Assembly (NCBI GenBank): GCA_019634575.1
Contig: JAHCAY010000004.1
Span: 164,001 to 228,000, forward strand
Direction of reading: 5' to 3'
DNA from: Candidatus Didemnitutus sp.
GTDB lineage: Bacteria > Verrucomicrobiota > Verrucomicrobiia > Opitutales > Opitutaceae
Length of the DNA: 64,000 nucleotides
This document shows, piece after piece, positions 34,610 through 43,023 of the stretch. Positions within the stretch are counted from its first letter, which is position 1. The number at the start of each line of letters is the position of its first letter. The notes under the pieces were generated by a model. That model ran no database searches. It was not told where the DNA came from and saw nothing but the letters and a program-made list of their open reading frames with translations. A program made the translations under genes and the position numbers.

Positions 34610-36862
34610 ATGAATGAGGGAAATGCAGGTTTTCGTCCGGCGCGGCATGCGCTGGCGTGTTTATCGCTCGTCGCGAGCGCGCTGTGCGCCTTCGGCCAGA
34701 CCGCTCCGACGGAGAAGCCGCCGCCGGTCGTGCAGAACTCGGAGTGCCTCGAGTGCCACGAAGCGGAGTTCAAGTCGCGCAAGGCCGGCCAGCCCAAGGA
34801 GTGGGTCGGTGTGCGCCCGGAGGAATTCGCGAAGTCGATCCACGGCAAACTCGCCTGCGTCGAGTGCCACTCTACGATCAAAGAAGCCGAGCACGAGCCG
34901 CGCGTCCCGAAGGTCGATTGCCGCGGCTGCCACGACAAGGTGGCGACGACGCACGCGTTCCACGTGCGCCTCGGCCAGTCGAATCCGCCGCTGGACAAGG
35001 ACACGTCCTGCGTCGGCTGCCACGGCACGCACGAGAGCGTCGGCGTGAAGGATCCGACGTTCGCCTTTGCGCCCGAGCAGCAATCCAAGTCCTGCGGCAC
35101 CTGCCATGAGCAGGCCACGAAGGACTACCTCGCGTCGGCCCACGCCTTCCGCGGCAAGCGCAGCGACCGCCCCGTGCCCGAGTGCCTCGCCTGCCACCGT
35201 GAGCCCATTTCCCTCGAGAAGGGCCGCCCCGACGGCGTCGCGCTCAAGCTCGCGCAGACCAAGCTCTGCGAATCGTGCCACGTCGAGAAGCCCGAACTCG
35301 CGGCCAAGCCCGCCATGGGCGCGAAGTTCGTGTCGTCCTTCGAGCAATCCGTCCACGGCGCCGCGTTGCACGCCGGCAAGCGCGAGGCCGCGAGTTGCGT
35401 CGACTGCCACGGCGCGCACCAGATGGCGCGCGCGGCCGTCGCCGATGCGAAGGTCAGCCACGCCCGCGTGTCCGACACTTGCGCGAAATGCCACGAGAAG
35501 CAGACCACGGAATACAAGAGCAGCGCCCACGCGATCGCGCTCGCCAAGGGCAACGTCGATTCCGCCACCTGCACGAGCTGCCACGGCGAGCACGACATCA
35601 AGCTACACAACGATCCGAATTCGCCGGTCAACAAATCCAACCTCGCGCAGAAAGTCTGCGCCGACTGCCACTCCTCGGTTCGCCTGACGAAGAAATACGG
35701 CCTGTCGAACGACGCCTTCCGCACGTTCTCCGACAGTTACCACGGACTCGCCGTGCGCGGTGGCGCCGTCGAGGTCGTCAATTGTGCCAGCTGCCACGGT
35801 GCGCACGCCATCAAGTCGCAGAAGGATCCGACTTCGACGATCCACCGCGACAATCTCGCGCGCACCTGCGGCGAGTGTCACCCGGGCGCCAACACCCGCT
35901 TCGCGCTCGGCCAGGTCCACGCCAACGAGCAGGACAAGGCGCAGGCGCCCATCCTCTACTGGATCGCGAACATCTACGTGATCCTGATCGTCGCCGTCAT
36001 CGGCGGCATGACGATCCACAACGGCCTCGATTTCTACCGCAAGACGCGCCGCAAACTGGAAATGCAGAAGGGCACGATCGCGGAGCCGCACGTCGCGCAT
36101 CGCCTCTACCTGCGCATGACGACCAACGAGCGCATCCAGCACGCCGTGCTCGGCCTCAGCTTCACCGGCCTCGTCGTCACCGGCTTCATGCTGCGTTATC
36201 CGGAGGCGTGGTGGGTCGTCGGCATCCGCAACCTCAGCGGCAAGGCCTTCGAGTTGCGCAGCCTCGGCCACCGCGTGTCGGGCCTCGTGATCCTCGCCGT
36301 CTCGCTCTGGCACATCCTCTACCTCGCGTTCACTGCGCATGGCCGGCAGCTGTTCCTCGACATCCTGCCGCGCTGGCGCGATGTCACCGACCCGTGGAAG
36401 GTGCTCAAGTTCAACCTCGGACTCTCGAAGGAGAAACCGCAGTTCCCGCGCTTCTGCTACATCGAGAAAGCGGAGTATTGGGCGATGGTCTGGGGCATGA
36501 TCGTGATGACCCTGACCGGCTTCATCCTGTGGTTCGACAACACCTCGATGGGCCTGATCGGCAAGCTCGGCTTCGACATCTCGCGCAGCATCCATTTCTA
36601 CGAGGCGGTGCTCGCGACGCTGGCGATCATCGTCTGGCACTTCTACTTCGTCATCTTCAACCCAGACGTCTACCCGATGAACCTCGCCTGGCTCACCGGC
36701 CGGATGTCCGAGCGCGAGATGATGGACGAGCATCCGCTCCAGCTTGAGGAGATGAAGGCCGCCGCGCACAAAGCGAACGGCGAAAAGCCCGACATCACCG
36801 GCACCGACGCGCTCAAGCCCGACGCGGAGCCGCCCGCGCCGCCGCCTCCTGATTCTCACTAG
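34610..36862 (+). CDS. CbcL-like fusion: 13-heme cytochrome c plus cytochrome b-type membrane domain
   Basis: 750 residues. Signal peptide to about residue 30 (ASALCAFGQ). Thirteen CxxCH sites between residues 46 and ~424: CLECH, CVECH, CRGCH, CVGCH, CGTCH, CLACH, CESCH, CVDCH, CAKCH, CTSCH, CADCH, CASCH, CGECH. From residue ~447 on there are several membrane helices of the cytochrome b561/formate-dehydrogenase gamma type, with His in helices (RIQHAVLGLSF, SLGHRVSG, LWHILYL, RSIHFYEAV, IVWHFYFV). In Geobacter, CbcL with this architecture oxidises menaquinol at the inner membrane for extracellular electron transfer. The C-terminus is a Pro/Asp-rich cytoplasmic tail. SD GCGAGGAC precedes the ATG at 34610; another ATG lies at 34606 in a different frame. 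Confidence 0.88.
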   Translation: MNEGNAGFRPARHALACLSLVASALCAFGQTAPTEKPPPVVQNSECLECHEAEFKSRKAGQPKEWVGVRPEEFAKSIHGKLACVECHSTIKEAEHEPRVPKVDCRGCHDKVATTHAFHVRLGQSNPPLDKDTSCVGCHGTHESVGVKDPTFAFAPEQQSKSCGTCHEQATKDYLASAHAFRGKRSDRPVPECLACHREPISLEKGRPDGVALKLAQTKLCESCHVEKPELAAKPAMGAKFVSSFEQSVHGAALHAGKREAASCVDCHGAHQMARAAVADAKVSHARVSDTCAKCHEKQTTEYKSSAHAIALAKGNVDSATCTSCHGEHDIKLHNDPNSPVNKSNLAQKVCADCHSSVRLTKKYGLSNDAFRTFSDSYHGLAVRGGAVEVVNCASCHGAHAIKSQKDPTSTIHRDNLARTCGECHPGANTRFALGQVHANEQDKAQAPILYWIANIYVILIVAVIGGMTIHNGLDFYRKTRRKLEMQKGTIAEPHVAHRLYLRMTTNERIQHAVLGLSFTGLVVTGFMLRYPEAWWVVGIRNLSGKAFELRSLGHRVSGLVILAVSLWHILYLAFTAHGRQLFLDILPRWRDVTDPWKVLKFNLGLSKEKPQFPRFCYIEKAEYWAMVWGMIVMTLTGFILWFDNTSMGLIGKLGFDISRSIHFYEAVLATLAIIVWHFYFVIFNPDVYPMNLAWLTGRMSEREMMDEHPLQLEEMKAAAHKANGEKPDITGTDALKPDAEPPAPPPPDSH

Positions 36863-36986
36863 AGGCTATCCGAAAACCAGAAATCCCCCGTAGGCAGCGA
36901 GCTTGCTCGCGCCCGTTGCTCCCTTGGGGCGCGACCAAGGTCGCTGCCTACCGCGGCGACAAGGGAGGCTCTCGGATAGCGTCTAG
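36859..36986. mobile_element. MITE-like element, 128 bp with inverted ends
   Basis: The outer 15-base ends (CTAGAGGCTATCCGA at 36859-36873 and TCGGATAGCGTCTAG at 36972-36986) are inverted repeats with one mismatch. The middle is a second inverted pair, GTAGGCAGCGAGCTTGCTCGCG and its partner ending GGTCGCTGCCTAC, related to the TGGGAGCGAGCTTGCTCGCGA repeats elsewhere in the window. No coding capacity. The left end overlaps the stop codon of the 13-heme gene. GAGGCTATCCGA-type ends resemble those of IS elements, so it could be mobilised in trans. Confidence 0.6.
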
Positions 36987-37010
36987 CGAACGCCACTATT
37001 TGCCTCACGG

Positions 37011-37044
37011 GCGGGCCGCACTTCGGTGCGGCCCGCTTTGTTTT
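37011..37044 (+). terminator. strong intrinsic terminator between the two CbcL-like genes
   Basis: The 11-bp perfect stem GCGGGCCGCAC / GTGCGGCCCGC with a TTCG loop is followed by TTTGTTTT. It separates the two CbcL-like genes into distinct transcripts. Confidence 0.9.
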
Positions 37045-37177
37045 CCGCTCACCACGAAGGCCACGCCCCAAGGTGGGCGCCGCTGTCCCCAGCGGCGACA
37101 ACGAAGCCGCGACTGCGGGAAGGGCGTCGGTAGGGACAGCGACTCCCACCCACCACTCGCGTCACGCGCCGGCGTCG

Positions 37178-37205
37178 TGTCGCCGCCGGGACGTTGGCGA
37201 CCACC
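37178..37205. repeat. dispersed GTCGCCGCCGGGACG repeat, copy 2
   Basis: It matches 10561-10588 with two changes in 28 bases, and both copies have CGTCACGCG shortly upstream and a CACC-rich flank. Confidence 0.6.
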
Positions 37206-37355
37206 TGCGCGTGTTCCTTGGCGGACGCGGTGGCGTTGACACACTTGAGCAACGAATGCGCGGTCGCGGCGCGGTTTAAGTTTCGCTGATGCGCGCGCGC
37301 AGAATCGGTCGCGTGTTGCGCTGCTAATCGTTCCTCAATTTACGCCCCGGCGACG

Positions 37356-37371
37356 CCAACGTCTGCGCAGC
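37356..37371 (+). promoter_or_regulatory. CAACSTCTGCG motif, copy 3
   Basis: CCAACGTCTGCGCAGC, 36 bases before the 11-heme gene; one base differs from copy 2. Confidence 0.4.
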
Positions 37372-37407
37372 GGTTTCAGGGCAATTTTTGCATACTGCGA
37401 ACGCGCC

Positions 37408-39594
37408 ATGAAAAAGCCCCTTCGCCTCCTTTGTCGCCTCCTGCCCCTGGCGACGTTTGCGCTCTCCTTCACGTTGATCGCCCGGGCCGCGGAGAAGACC
37501 GCCCCTGCGGCGGCCGAGGCCGCGAACGCCCCCGCCGTAGAGGCGAAGGCCGCCGTCGTTCCCAACAGCGAGTGCATGGATTGCCACGAGGCCGAGTTCA
37601 AAGCGCGCAAGAAGGGCCAGCCGAAGGAGTGGGTGGGCGTGAAGCCCGAGGTCTTCGCCAAGTCCGTTCACAGCAAACTCAACTGCGTCGACTGCCACGC
37701 CGACATCAAGGAGGCGCCGCACGATTCGAAGGTCGCGCCCGCGCAATGCGCCTCGTGCCACGAGAAGGCCACGACGCAATTCGCCACGAGCATTCACGGC
37801 ATGAGTCACAAAATGGGCTCCTCCGACGCCGCCTCGTGCACCAGCTGCCACGGCACGCACGACATCGTGCCGGTGAAGCAGATCGATTCCCCGGTTTTCA
37901 AACTCAACCTCACCAAGACCTGCGGCAAGTGCCACGACGACCCGAAGCTCGCGAAGGAATACCGCATGGGCCAGAAGGACGCTGCGCTGCACTACAGCGA
38001 CAGCATCCACGGCCAGGCGCTGATGCTGAAGGGCCTGATCGTCGCCCCGTCCTGCAACGACTGCCACGGCGTCCACGACATCAAGCGTTCGATCGACAAG
38101 GACTCGCACACCAGCCACGCCAACATCGCCAAGTCCTGCGGCACCTGCCACGTCGGCATCGAGGACACCTACAACGCCAGCGTGCATGGCCAGCTCCTCG
38201 CCAAGGGCGACAAGAAGGGCCCGGTCTGCATCGATTGCCACAGCGCGCACGACATCGAGAAGCCGAAGACCGCGCACTTCAAGGAACTCAGCGACCAGAG
38301 CTGCGGCAAGTGCCACGAGGATCGCCTCGAACACTACCGCGACACCTACCACGGCAAGGCCATGGCGCTCGGGCGCCCGAACGTCGCCTCCGACGTCGCC
38401 GCCTGCTACGACTGCCACGGCCACCACGACGTGTTCCCCGTGAGCGACGCGCGCTCGCGTCTTTCGAAGGAGAAAATCGTCGGCACCTGTCAGCAGTGTC
38501 ACAAGGGCGCGACCGAGAAGTTCACGCAGTTCCAGGCGCACGCGAACCCGATGGACGGGAAGAACTATCCGATCCTGAACAAGGTGTTCCTCTTCATGAC
38601 GTGCCTGCTCATCGGCACCTTTGCATTCTTCGGCCTGCACACCGTCCTCTGGCTCGTTCGCTCGGTGTATCTCTACCTCACCGACTCGAAGACCTTCCGC
38701 GAGGCCGTCATCAAGCAGCACACCGATGACGTGCTCTACACGCGCTTCACGCCGTTCGAGCGCTTCCTCCACATGCTCGTGGTCACGAGCTTCCTGCTGC
38801 TCGTCATCACCGGCATGCCGCTGAAGTTCTACTACACGAGCTGGGCGAAGATGATCTTCAACCTCATGGGCGGCGCCGAAGTCGCGCGCACGCTGCACCA
38901 CTTCGGTGCGATCATGACCTTCGGCTACTTCGTCCTGCACCTCTCCGAACTCGCGCACTCGCTCTGGAGCAACCGCAAGGCGATCCGCAATCCCGAGACG
39001 GGCAAGATCGAGTTCATGCGCATCTTCCGCGCTCTCTTCGGCCCCGACTCGATGGCGCCGTCGATCCAGGACTGGCACGACTTCGTGGCGCACAACAAAT
39101 GGTTCTTCGGCAAGGGCCCGCGCCCGCAGTTCGACCGCTGGACGTATTGGGAGCGCTTCGACTATCTCGCGGTGTTCTGGGGCGTCGCGATGATCGGCGT
39201 CTCCGGCCTCATCCTGTGGTTCCCGAAGTTCTTCACCCAGTTCCTGCCCGGCTGGTCGATCAACATCGCCCACGTGATCCACTCCGACGAGGCGCTGCTC
39301 GCGGCCGGCTTCATCTTCACGTTCCACTTCTTCAACACGCATTTCCGCATCGAGAAGTTCCCGATGGATACCGTCATCTTCTCGGGCCGCATTTCGCAGA
39401 CCGAAATGCTGCACGAGCGGAAGCGCTGGTATGACCGCCTCGTGAAGAGTGGCAAACTCGAGGACTACAAGGTCAAGGACGAGTGGCAGGGCCGCAAGAA
39501 GGTCGCGACCGCCGCCGGCTTCCTGTTCTTCGGCACCGGCCTCGTGCTCCTCGTGCTCATCGTCTACGCCATGGTTTCGCGGTTGGTCCACTAA
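37408..39594 (+). CDS. CbcL-like fusion: 11-heme cytochrome c plus cytochrome b-type membrane domain
   Basis: 728 residues, paralogous to 34610-36862. Signal peptide ends near ARAAE. Eleven CxxCH sites between residues ~57 and ~365: CMDCH, CVDCH, CASCH, CTSCH, CGKCH, CNDCH, CGTCH, CIDCH, CGKCH, CYDCH, CQQCH. The shared block around the first heme (EAEFKARKKGQPKEWVGVKP) is nearly the same in both proteins. The membrane part from ~390 has helices with likely heme-b His (RFLHMLVV, RTLHHFGAI, FVLHLSELAH, AHVIHSDEA, FTFHFFNTHF) and a last C-terminal helix (GFLFFGTGLVLLVLIVYAM) not present in the 13-heme protein. Probable quinol:cytochrome oxidoreductase. The paralogue pair may work at different redox potentials, as proposed for the Cbc proteins of Geobacter. 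Confidence 0.88.
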   Translation: MKKPLRLLCRLLPLATFALSFTLIARAAEKTAPAAAEAANAPAVEAKAAVVPNSECMDCHEAEFKARKKGQPKEWVGVKPEVFAKSVHSKLNCVDCHADIKEAPHDSKVAPAQCASCHEKATTQFATSIHGMSHKMGSSDAASCTSCHGTHDIVPVKQIDSPVFKLNLTKTCGKCHDDPKLAKEYRMGQKDAALHYSDSIHGQALMLKGLIVAPSCNDCHGVHDIKRSIDKDSHTSHANIAKSCGTCHVGIEDTYNASVHGQLLAKGDKKGPVCIDCHSAHDIEKPKTAHFKELSDQSCGKCHEDRLEHYRDTYHGKAMALGRPNVASDVAACYDCHGHHDVFPVSDARSRLSKEKIVGTCQQCHKGATEKFTQFQAHANPMDGKNYPILNKVFLFMTCLLIGTFAFFGLHTVLWLVRSVYLYLTDSKTFREAVIKQHTDDVLYTRFTPFERFLHMLVVTSFLLLVITGMPLKFYYTSWAKMIFNLMGGAEVARTLHHFGAIMTFGYFVLHLSELAHSLWSNRKAIRNPETGKIEFMRIFRALFGPDSMAPSIQDWHDFVAHNKWFFGKGPRPQFDRWTYWERFDYLAVFWGVAMIGVSGLILWFPKFFTQFLPGWSINIAHVIHSDEALLAAGFIFTFHFFNTHFRIEKFPMDTVIFSGRISQTEMLHERKRWYDRLVKSGKLEDYKVKDEWQGRKKVATAAGFLFFGTGLVLLVLIVYAMVSRLVH

Positions 39595-39619
39595 TCGCGA
39601 ACTCGATCCCTCCCACGCC

Positions 39620-40945
39620 ATGTTCGCCTCCGGCCTCGTCGACTCCGCTCTCGTCCGTCTCTTCCGGTTTCGCACCCGCGGCTTCCTCAAAATGCAGGAA
39701 GCCGACGGTGCGGTGCCGCCGGTGCCGAAGGAGGGCGGCTGCTATCTCTACGTGCACGTGCCGTTCTGCGAGGTGCTGTGCCCGTTCTGCTCGTTTCACC
39801 GCGTGCAGCACTGCCACGAACTCGCGACACGCTACTTCGCGGCGCTGCGCACCGAGATCCGTCGCTACCACGCCGCCGGCTTCAAGTTCTCCGGCGTCTA
39901 CTTCGGCGGCGGCACGCCCACCGTCGAGGCCGACGAACTCCTCACGACCATCGCGCTCGTGAAGGAGCTGTTCGGCGTGAAGGAAGTTTCCGTCGAGACG
40001 AACCCGAAGGACCTGCAGGAGCCGCTGCTCTCGAAACTCCGCGCCGGTGGCGTCACGCGCCTTTCGGTCGGTGTGCAGAGCTTCGACGACCAGCTGCTGC
40101 AAGAGATGGACCGCTACGCCAAATACGGCAACGGCGCCGAGACCGCCGAGCGCATCCGCAACGCCGCCGCGATGTTCCCGACGTTCAACGTCGACCTCAT
40201 CTTCAACCAGCCGCACCAGAGCGTCGCGTCGCTCGAGCGCGATTTGGAAATCTTCCTCTCGCTCGGTGCCAACCAGGTCTCGTGTTACCCGCTGATGACC
40301 TCGCCCACGACGCTGCGCCGCATGCAGGGCGCGATGGGCCAGCCCGACCGCCGTCGTCTGCGAAAACTCTTCCACACCATCCTCGGCAAGTTGCGCCCCG
40401 CGGGCTTTGCGCCGTCGTCGGCGTGGTGCTTCACGCGCCAAGGGCAGGGGACCGACGAATACATCGTCGCCTCGGAGAACTACGTCGGCGTGGGCAGCGG
40501 TGCGTTCAGCTACCTCGACGGCACACTCTACGCCACGACCTTCTCGCTCAACGCCTACGAGCAACGTGTCCGCGAAGGCCTCACCGGCATCGTCACGCGC
40601 CATCAGCTTAGCACCGGCGACGCGCTGCGCTACACGCTTCTCACGCGGATGTTCGGCCTCGGGCTCGATCGCGATTGGGCGCGCCAGCGGCACGGGCGGA
40701 AGTTCTTCTGGCGGCTTTGGGGCGAGCTGCGGACGCTCGAGATCCTCGGCGCGGCCAACCGCACCAAGCGCGGCTGGGAGCTGACGCCCGACGGCATGTA
40801 TTGGCTCATGCTGATGATGTCCGAGTTCTTCGAATCGGTGAACAGCTACCGCGACGCCATGCGCGCGCACGTGCGCACCGAGCTCGAATCCCACGGCAAA
40901 CGCGCCATCCAGCCCAGCGGCCAGCGCGCGCTGGCGTGCGGGTGA
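39620..40945 (+). CDS. coproporphyrinogen III oxidase-like radical SAM protein
   Basis: 441 residues from the ATG at 39620, 25 bases after the 11-heme gene; the longer open frame upstream is a shadow. The radical SAM cluster motif is CEVLCPFCSFH (CX3CX2C, Phe instead of the Tyr usual in HemN/HemW). GVYFGGGTPTVEADEL and RLSVGVQSFDDQLLQEMDR match the HemN/HemW family, and the C-terminal HemN domain is recognisable (GVGSGAFSYLDGTLYATTF). Candidate roles are anaerobic coproporphyrinogen oxidation, heme chaperone (HemW) or heme-linked methyl transfer. The direct link to multiheme cytochrome genes supports a role in heme supply. Confidence 0.85.
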   Translation: MFASGLVDSALVRLFRFRTRGFLKMQEADGAVPPVPKEGGCYLYVHVPFCEVLCPFCSFHRVQHCHELATRYFAALRTEIRRYHAAGFKFSGVYFGGGTPTVEADELLTTIALVKELFGVKEVSVETNPKDLQEPLLSKLRAGGVTRLSVGVQSFDDQLLQEMDRYAKYGNGAETAERIRNAAAMFPTFNVDLIFNQPHQSVASLERDLEIFLSLGANQVSCYPLMTSPTTLRRMQGAMGQPDRRRLRKLFHTILGKLRPAGFAPSSAWCFTRQGQGTDEYIVASENYVGVGSGAFSYLDGTLYATTFSLNAYEQRVREGLTGIVTRHQLSTGDALRYTLLTRMFGLGLDRDWARQRHGRKFFWRLWGELRTLEILGAANRTKRGWELTPDGMYWLMLMMSEFFESVNSYRDAMRAHVRTELESHGKRAIQPSGQRALACG

Positions 40946-40991
40946 GTCGTGGCTCGTCGCGTCCGGTTGCAGAAATGCGGGTTTGAGCGAT

Positions 40992-41054
40992 ACGGGAGCT
41001 TCCAGCCTCCGTGTTCGGGACGGCGGAAATTGGACGGGAGTTGGAAGCTCCCGC
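40992..41054. repeat. paired palindromic repeats of the CGGGAGC family
   Basis: ACGGGAGCTTCCAGC (40992-) and the inverse GTTGGAAGCTCCCGC (ending 41054) bracket a short spacer. The second contains the self-palindrome CGGGAG...CTCCCG at 41035-41053. Same family as 10594-10616. Confidence 0.6.
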
Positions 41055-41071
41055 TACTCTGAAAACAAACA

Positions 41072-41100
41072 GGGCGGGACCACTCGGTCCCGCCCGTTTT
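41072..41100. terminator. bidirectional intrinsic terminator between the radical SAM gene and ccsA
   Basis: The 10-bp perfect stem GGGCGGGACC / GGTCCCGCCC has ACTC as loop. GTTTT follows on the plus strand and TGTTTGTTTTC on the minus strand, so it can serve both convergent genes. Confidence 0.85.
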
Positions 41101-41147
41101 GCGAATGGAAGCGGGTGGGAGGACCCGCCCCAAGTCAGAAGGGGAAG

Positions 41148-43007
41148 TTAGGTAGCGGCTTCGCCAGACGACGAACTCTTCCACTTGTCCTGCGGGATCG
41201 CGGCGAGCGCGATGATCAGCAGCTGCGAGATCACGAAGCCGACCAGCCAATAGAACGCGGCTTCCATGAAGCCGTAGCTGTGCAGGCCGACGCCGAGCAT
41301 GTTCGTGCCGAACCAACTCCAGCTCGTGACGATGTTGCCGAACACCGCCATGGCCATCATGCCGCGCGCCTTCACCATGCCGCCCCAGCGGGCGTGTAGG
41401 ATGATGGCGTTCCAAATCACGATGATGAGCGCGCCGTTTTCCTTCGGGTCCCAGCCCCAGAAGCGGCCCCACGATTGGTCGGCCCAGATGCCGCCGAGGA
41501 CGGTGCCGATCAGGCTGAACAGCGTGGCGAAGCACACGATGCCGTAGACCATGCGGTAGAGCGCGTCGGCCGTGCCTTTGTCGAGGGACTTGGTGAACAC
41601 GCCGCGGAAGACGTAGATGATCGCGAGGAAACCGGCGAGGTAGGTCGCGGAGTAGCCGATCGTCACGGTCACGACGTGCGTCGCGAGCCAGAAGTTCGAG
41701 TCGAGCACCGCGCGCATCATCTCGAGCGTGTCGCCGCTGAGCGAGAGGTGGTGCGCAATGAGCAGCGTGGCGAAACCCACCAGGCCGCCGGCGACGCTGC
41801 CGACGGCGTTCTTGAAGGTTTTCTCGAGAATGAGGCAGAGCAACACGGTCGCCCAGCCGATGAAGAGCGCCGACGAGTAGAGGTTCGTGACCGGCGGACG
41901 CGACTCGAGCCACATGCGTGTGAGGATGCCGGCGGTCGTGGCGACGAAGGCGAGGGCGAGCAGCCAGAAGGCCGAGCGTTGCAGCGTGTCGGGCCACTTG
42001 AGCCAGGAGAACACCGCGATGAGGAACGTGAGCACGTAGAGCGTCATGCTGCTGTAGAACGGCGCCGCGGAGTTGAAGCGCGACTCGACGTCGCTCTTCT
42101 TCATCGCGTCGGGGTAGCGCTTCGCGAGCTGGTCGTGCAGCGCGGCGACGACTTCGTTGAAGGTCTTCACGTCACCGCCGCGCCAGGCGTGGCCGATTGC
42201 GGCGTAGCCGAGAACGGTGGGATTCACGCGGCCGACGGCAAACGAGTCCATGAGCGCGCTGCCGGCGGTGCGCCAGTTGTGCACGTTGGCGTCGCCGGTG
42301 TCGGGCGGCACGACGCGGAGGTTGCCGAACTGCTCGATGTAGGAGAAGCGGTTCACCATCGTCGCCATGGCTTTCATGGCGTCCTCGCTGTGCGGCTGGT
42401 TGGCCTGCTTGGCGCGGACGGCCTCGATGCCGGCGGGGAGGGCCTTGTCGAAGGCGACGAGCTCCGAGAGGAAGTCGGGCGAATCGGGGGCCTCCACGCT
42501 CAGCTTCAGCTGCATGTAGGTGAACACGCGTTGTTGGACGGAAATCACCTGCTTCTGGAAGGGCGTGCGTAGCGGCTCCTCGACGCTGTCGACCATGCGC
42601 GCCTGGCGCTCGAGCTCGGGGAGCTGCGGGCGGAGCTGCTCGTAGGAGAAGCGCTTCTTGCCGTCGCCATCCTCGAGGTTGAGTTTCAGGAGGTCGACGA
42701 CCTCGTGGTTCTCGATGAGGAAGATCTTGTAGGTGTCGGCCTTCGCGGGATTGAAGAGCACGTCGGCGAGCCAGGCGTCGGGCGTGATGGATTTCCCGTC
42801 GGGCGTGGCGATGTATTGGCTGCCGCGGATGGTGAGGATCGAGGTGCGCGCGACGGTGTCGAGGGGCTTGATGCGGCCGCCGACGAGGACCGGCACGCGG
42901 CCGAAGTCGGTGAGGTTGAAGCCGGCCTTGTCCTTGGGCTCGCGCAAGGTCGAAGCGAGGTAGAGCGCGCCGAGGGCGAGGACGATGAGCGGGAGGAAGC
43001 GTTTCAT
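41148..43007 (-). CDS. ccsA: cytochrome c synthase subunit CcsA (System II), large form
   Basis: 619 residues. With ResB/CcsB it exports heme and attaches it to CxxCH apocytochromes. The tryptophan-rich heme-handling motif WGRFWGWDPKENGALIIVIWNA is near residue 510. Surrounding helices carry His (LIAHHLSLSGDT, ATHVVTVTIGYSA, AIILHARWGG). About 310 N-terminal residues form an extra part (one leading helix, then a soluble region with FGRVPVLVGGRIKPLDTVAR) found in CcsA of several Bacteroidota and Verrucomicrobiota, absent from the ~320-residue classic CcsA. It follows resB with 16 bases between. It fits a genome with this many c-hemes. Confidence 0.93.
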   Translation of the reverse strand: MKRFLPLIVLALGALYLASTLREPKDKAGFNLTDFGRVPVLVGGRIKPLDTVARTSILTIRGSQYIATPDGKSITPDAWLADVLFNPAKADTYKIFLIENHEVVDLLKLNLEDGDGKKRFSYEQLRPQLPELERQARMVDSVEEPLRTPFQKQVISVQQRVFTYMQLKLSVEAPDSPDFLSELVAFDKALPAGIEAVRAKQANQPHSEDAMKAMATMVNRFSYIEQFGNLRVVPPDTGDANVHNWRTAGSALMDSFAVGRVNPTVLGYAAIGHAWRGGDVKTFNEVVAALHDQLAKRYPDAMKKSDVESRFNSAAPFYSSMTLYVLTFLIAVFSWLKWPDTLQRSAFWLLALAFVATTAGILTRMWLESRPPVTNLYSSALFIGWATVLLCLILEKTFKNAVGSVAGGLVGFATLLIAHHLSLSGDTLEMMRAVLDSNFWLATHVVTVTIGYSATYLAGFLAIIYVFRGVFTKSLDKGTADALYRMVYGIVCFATLFSLIGTVLGGIWADQSWGRFWGWDPKENGALIIVIWNAIILHARWGGMVKARGMMAMAVFGNIVTSWSWFGTNMLGVGLHSYGFMEAAFYWLVGFVISQLLIIALAAIPQDKWKSSSSGEAAT

Positions 43008-43023
43008 GGCGTGGAGGGCGTGG

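Larger units (their letters stand above)
37045..37407 (+). other. intergenic region before the 11-heme gene (repeats and promoter)
   Basis: 363 bases with no gene. It holds a small palindrome (CGCCGCTG/CAGCGGCG near 37080), repeat copy 2 of the GTCGCCGCCGGGACG family (37178-37205), a TTGACA word near 37237 that could be a -35 box, and the CAACGTCTGCG motif at 37356-37371. AT-rich TTTTTGCATACT follows close to the start codon. Confidence 0.45.
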
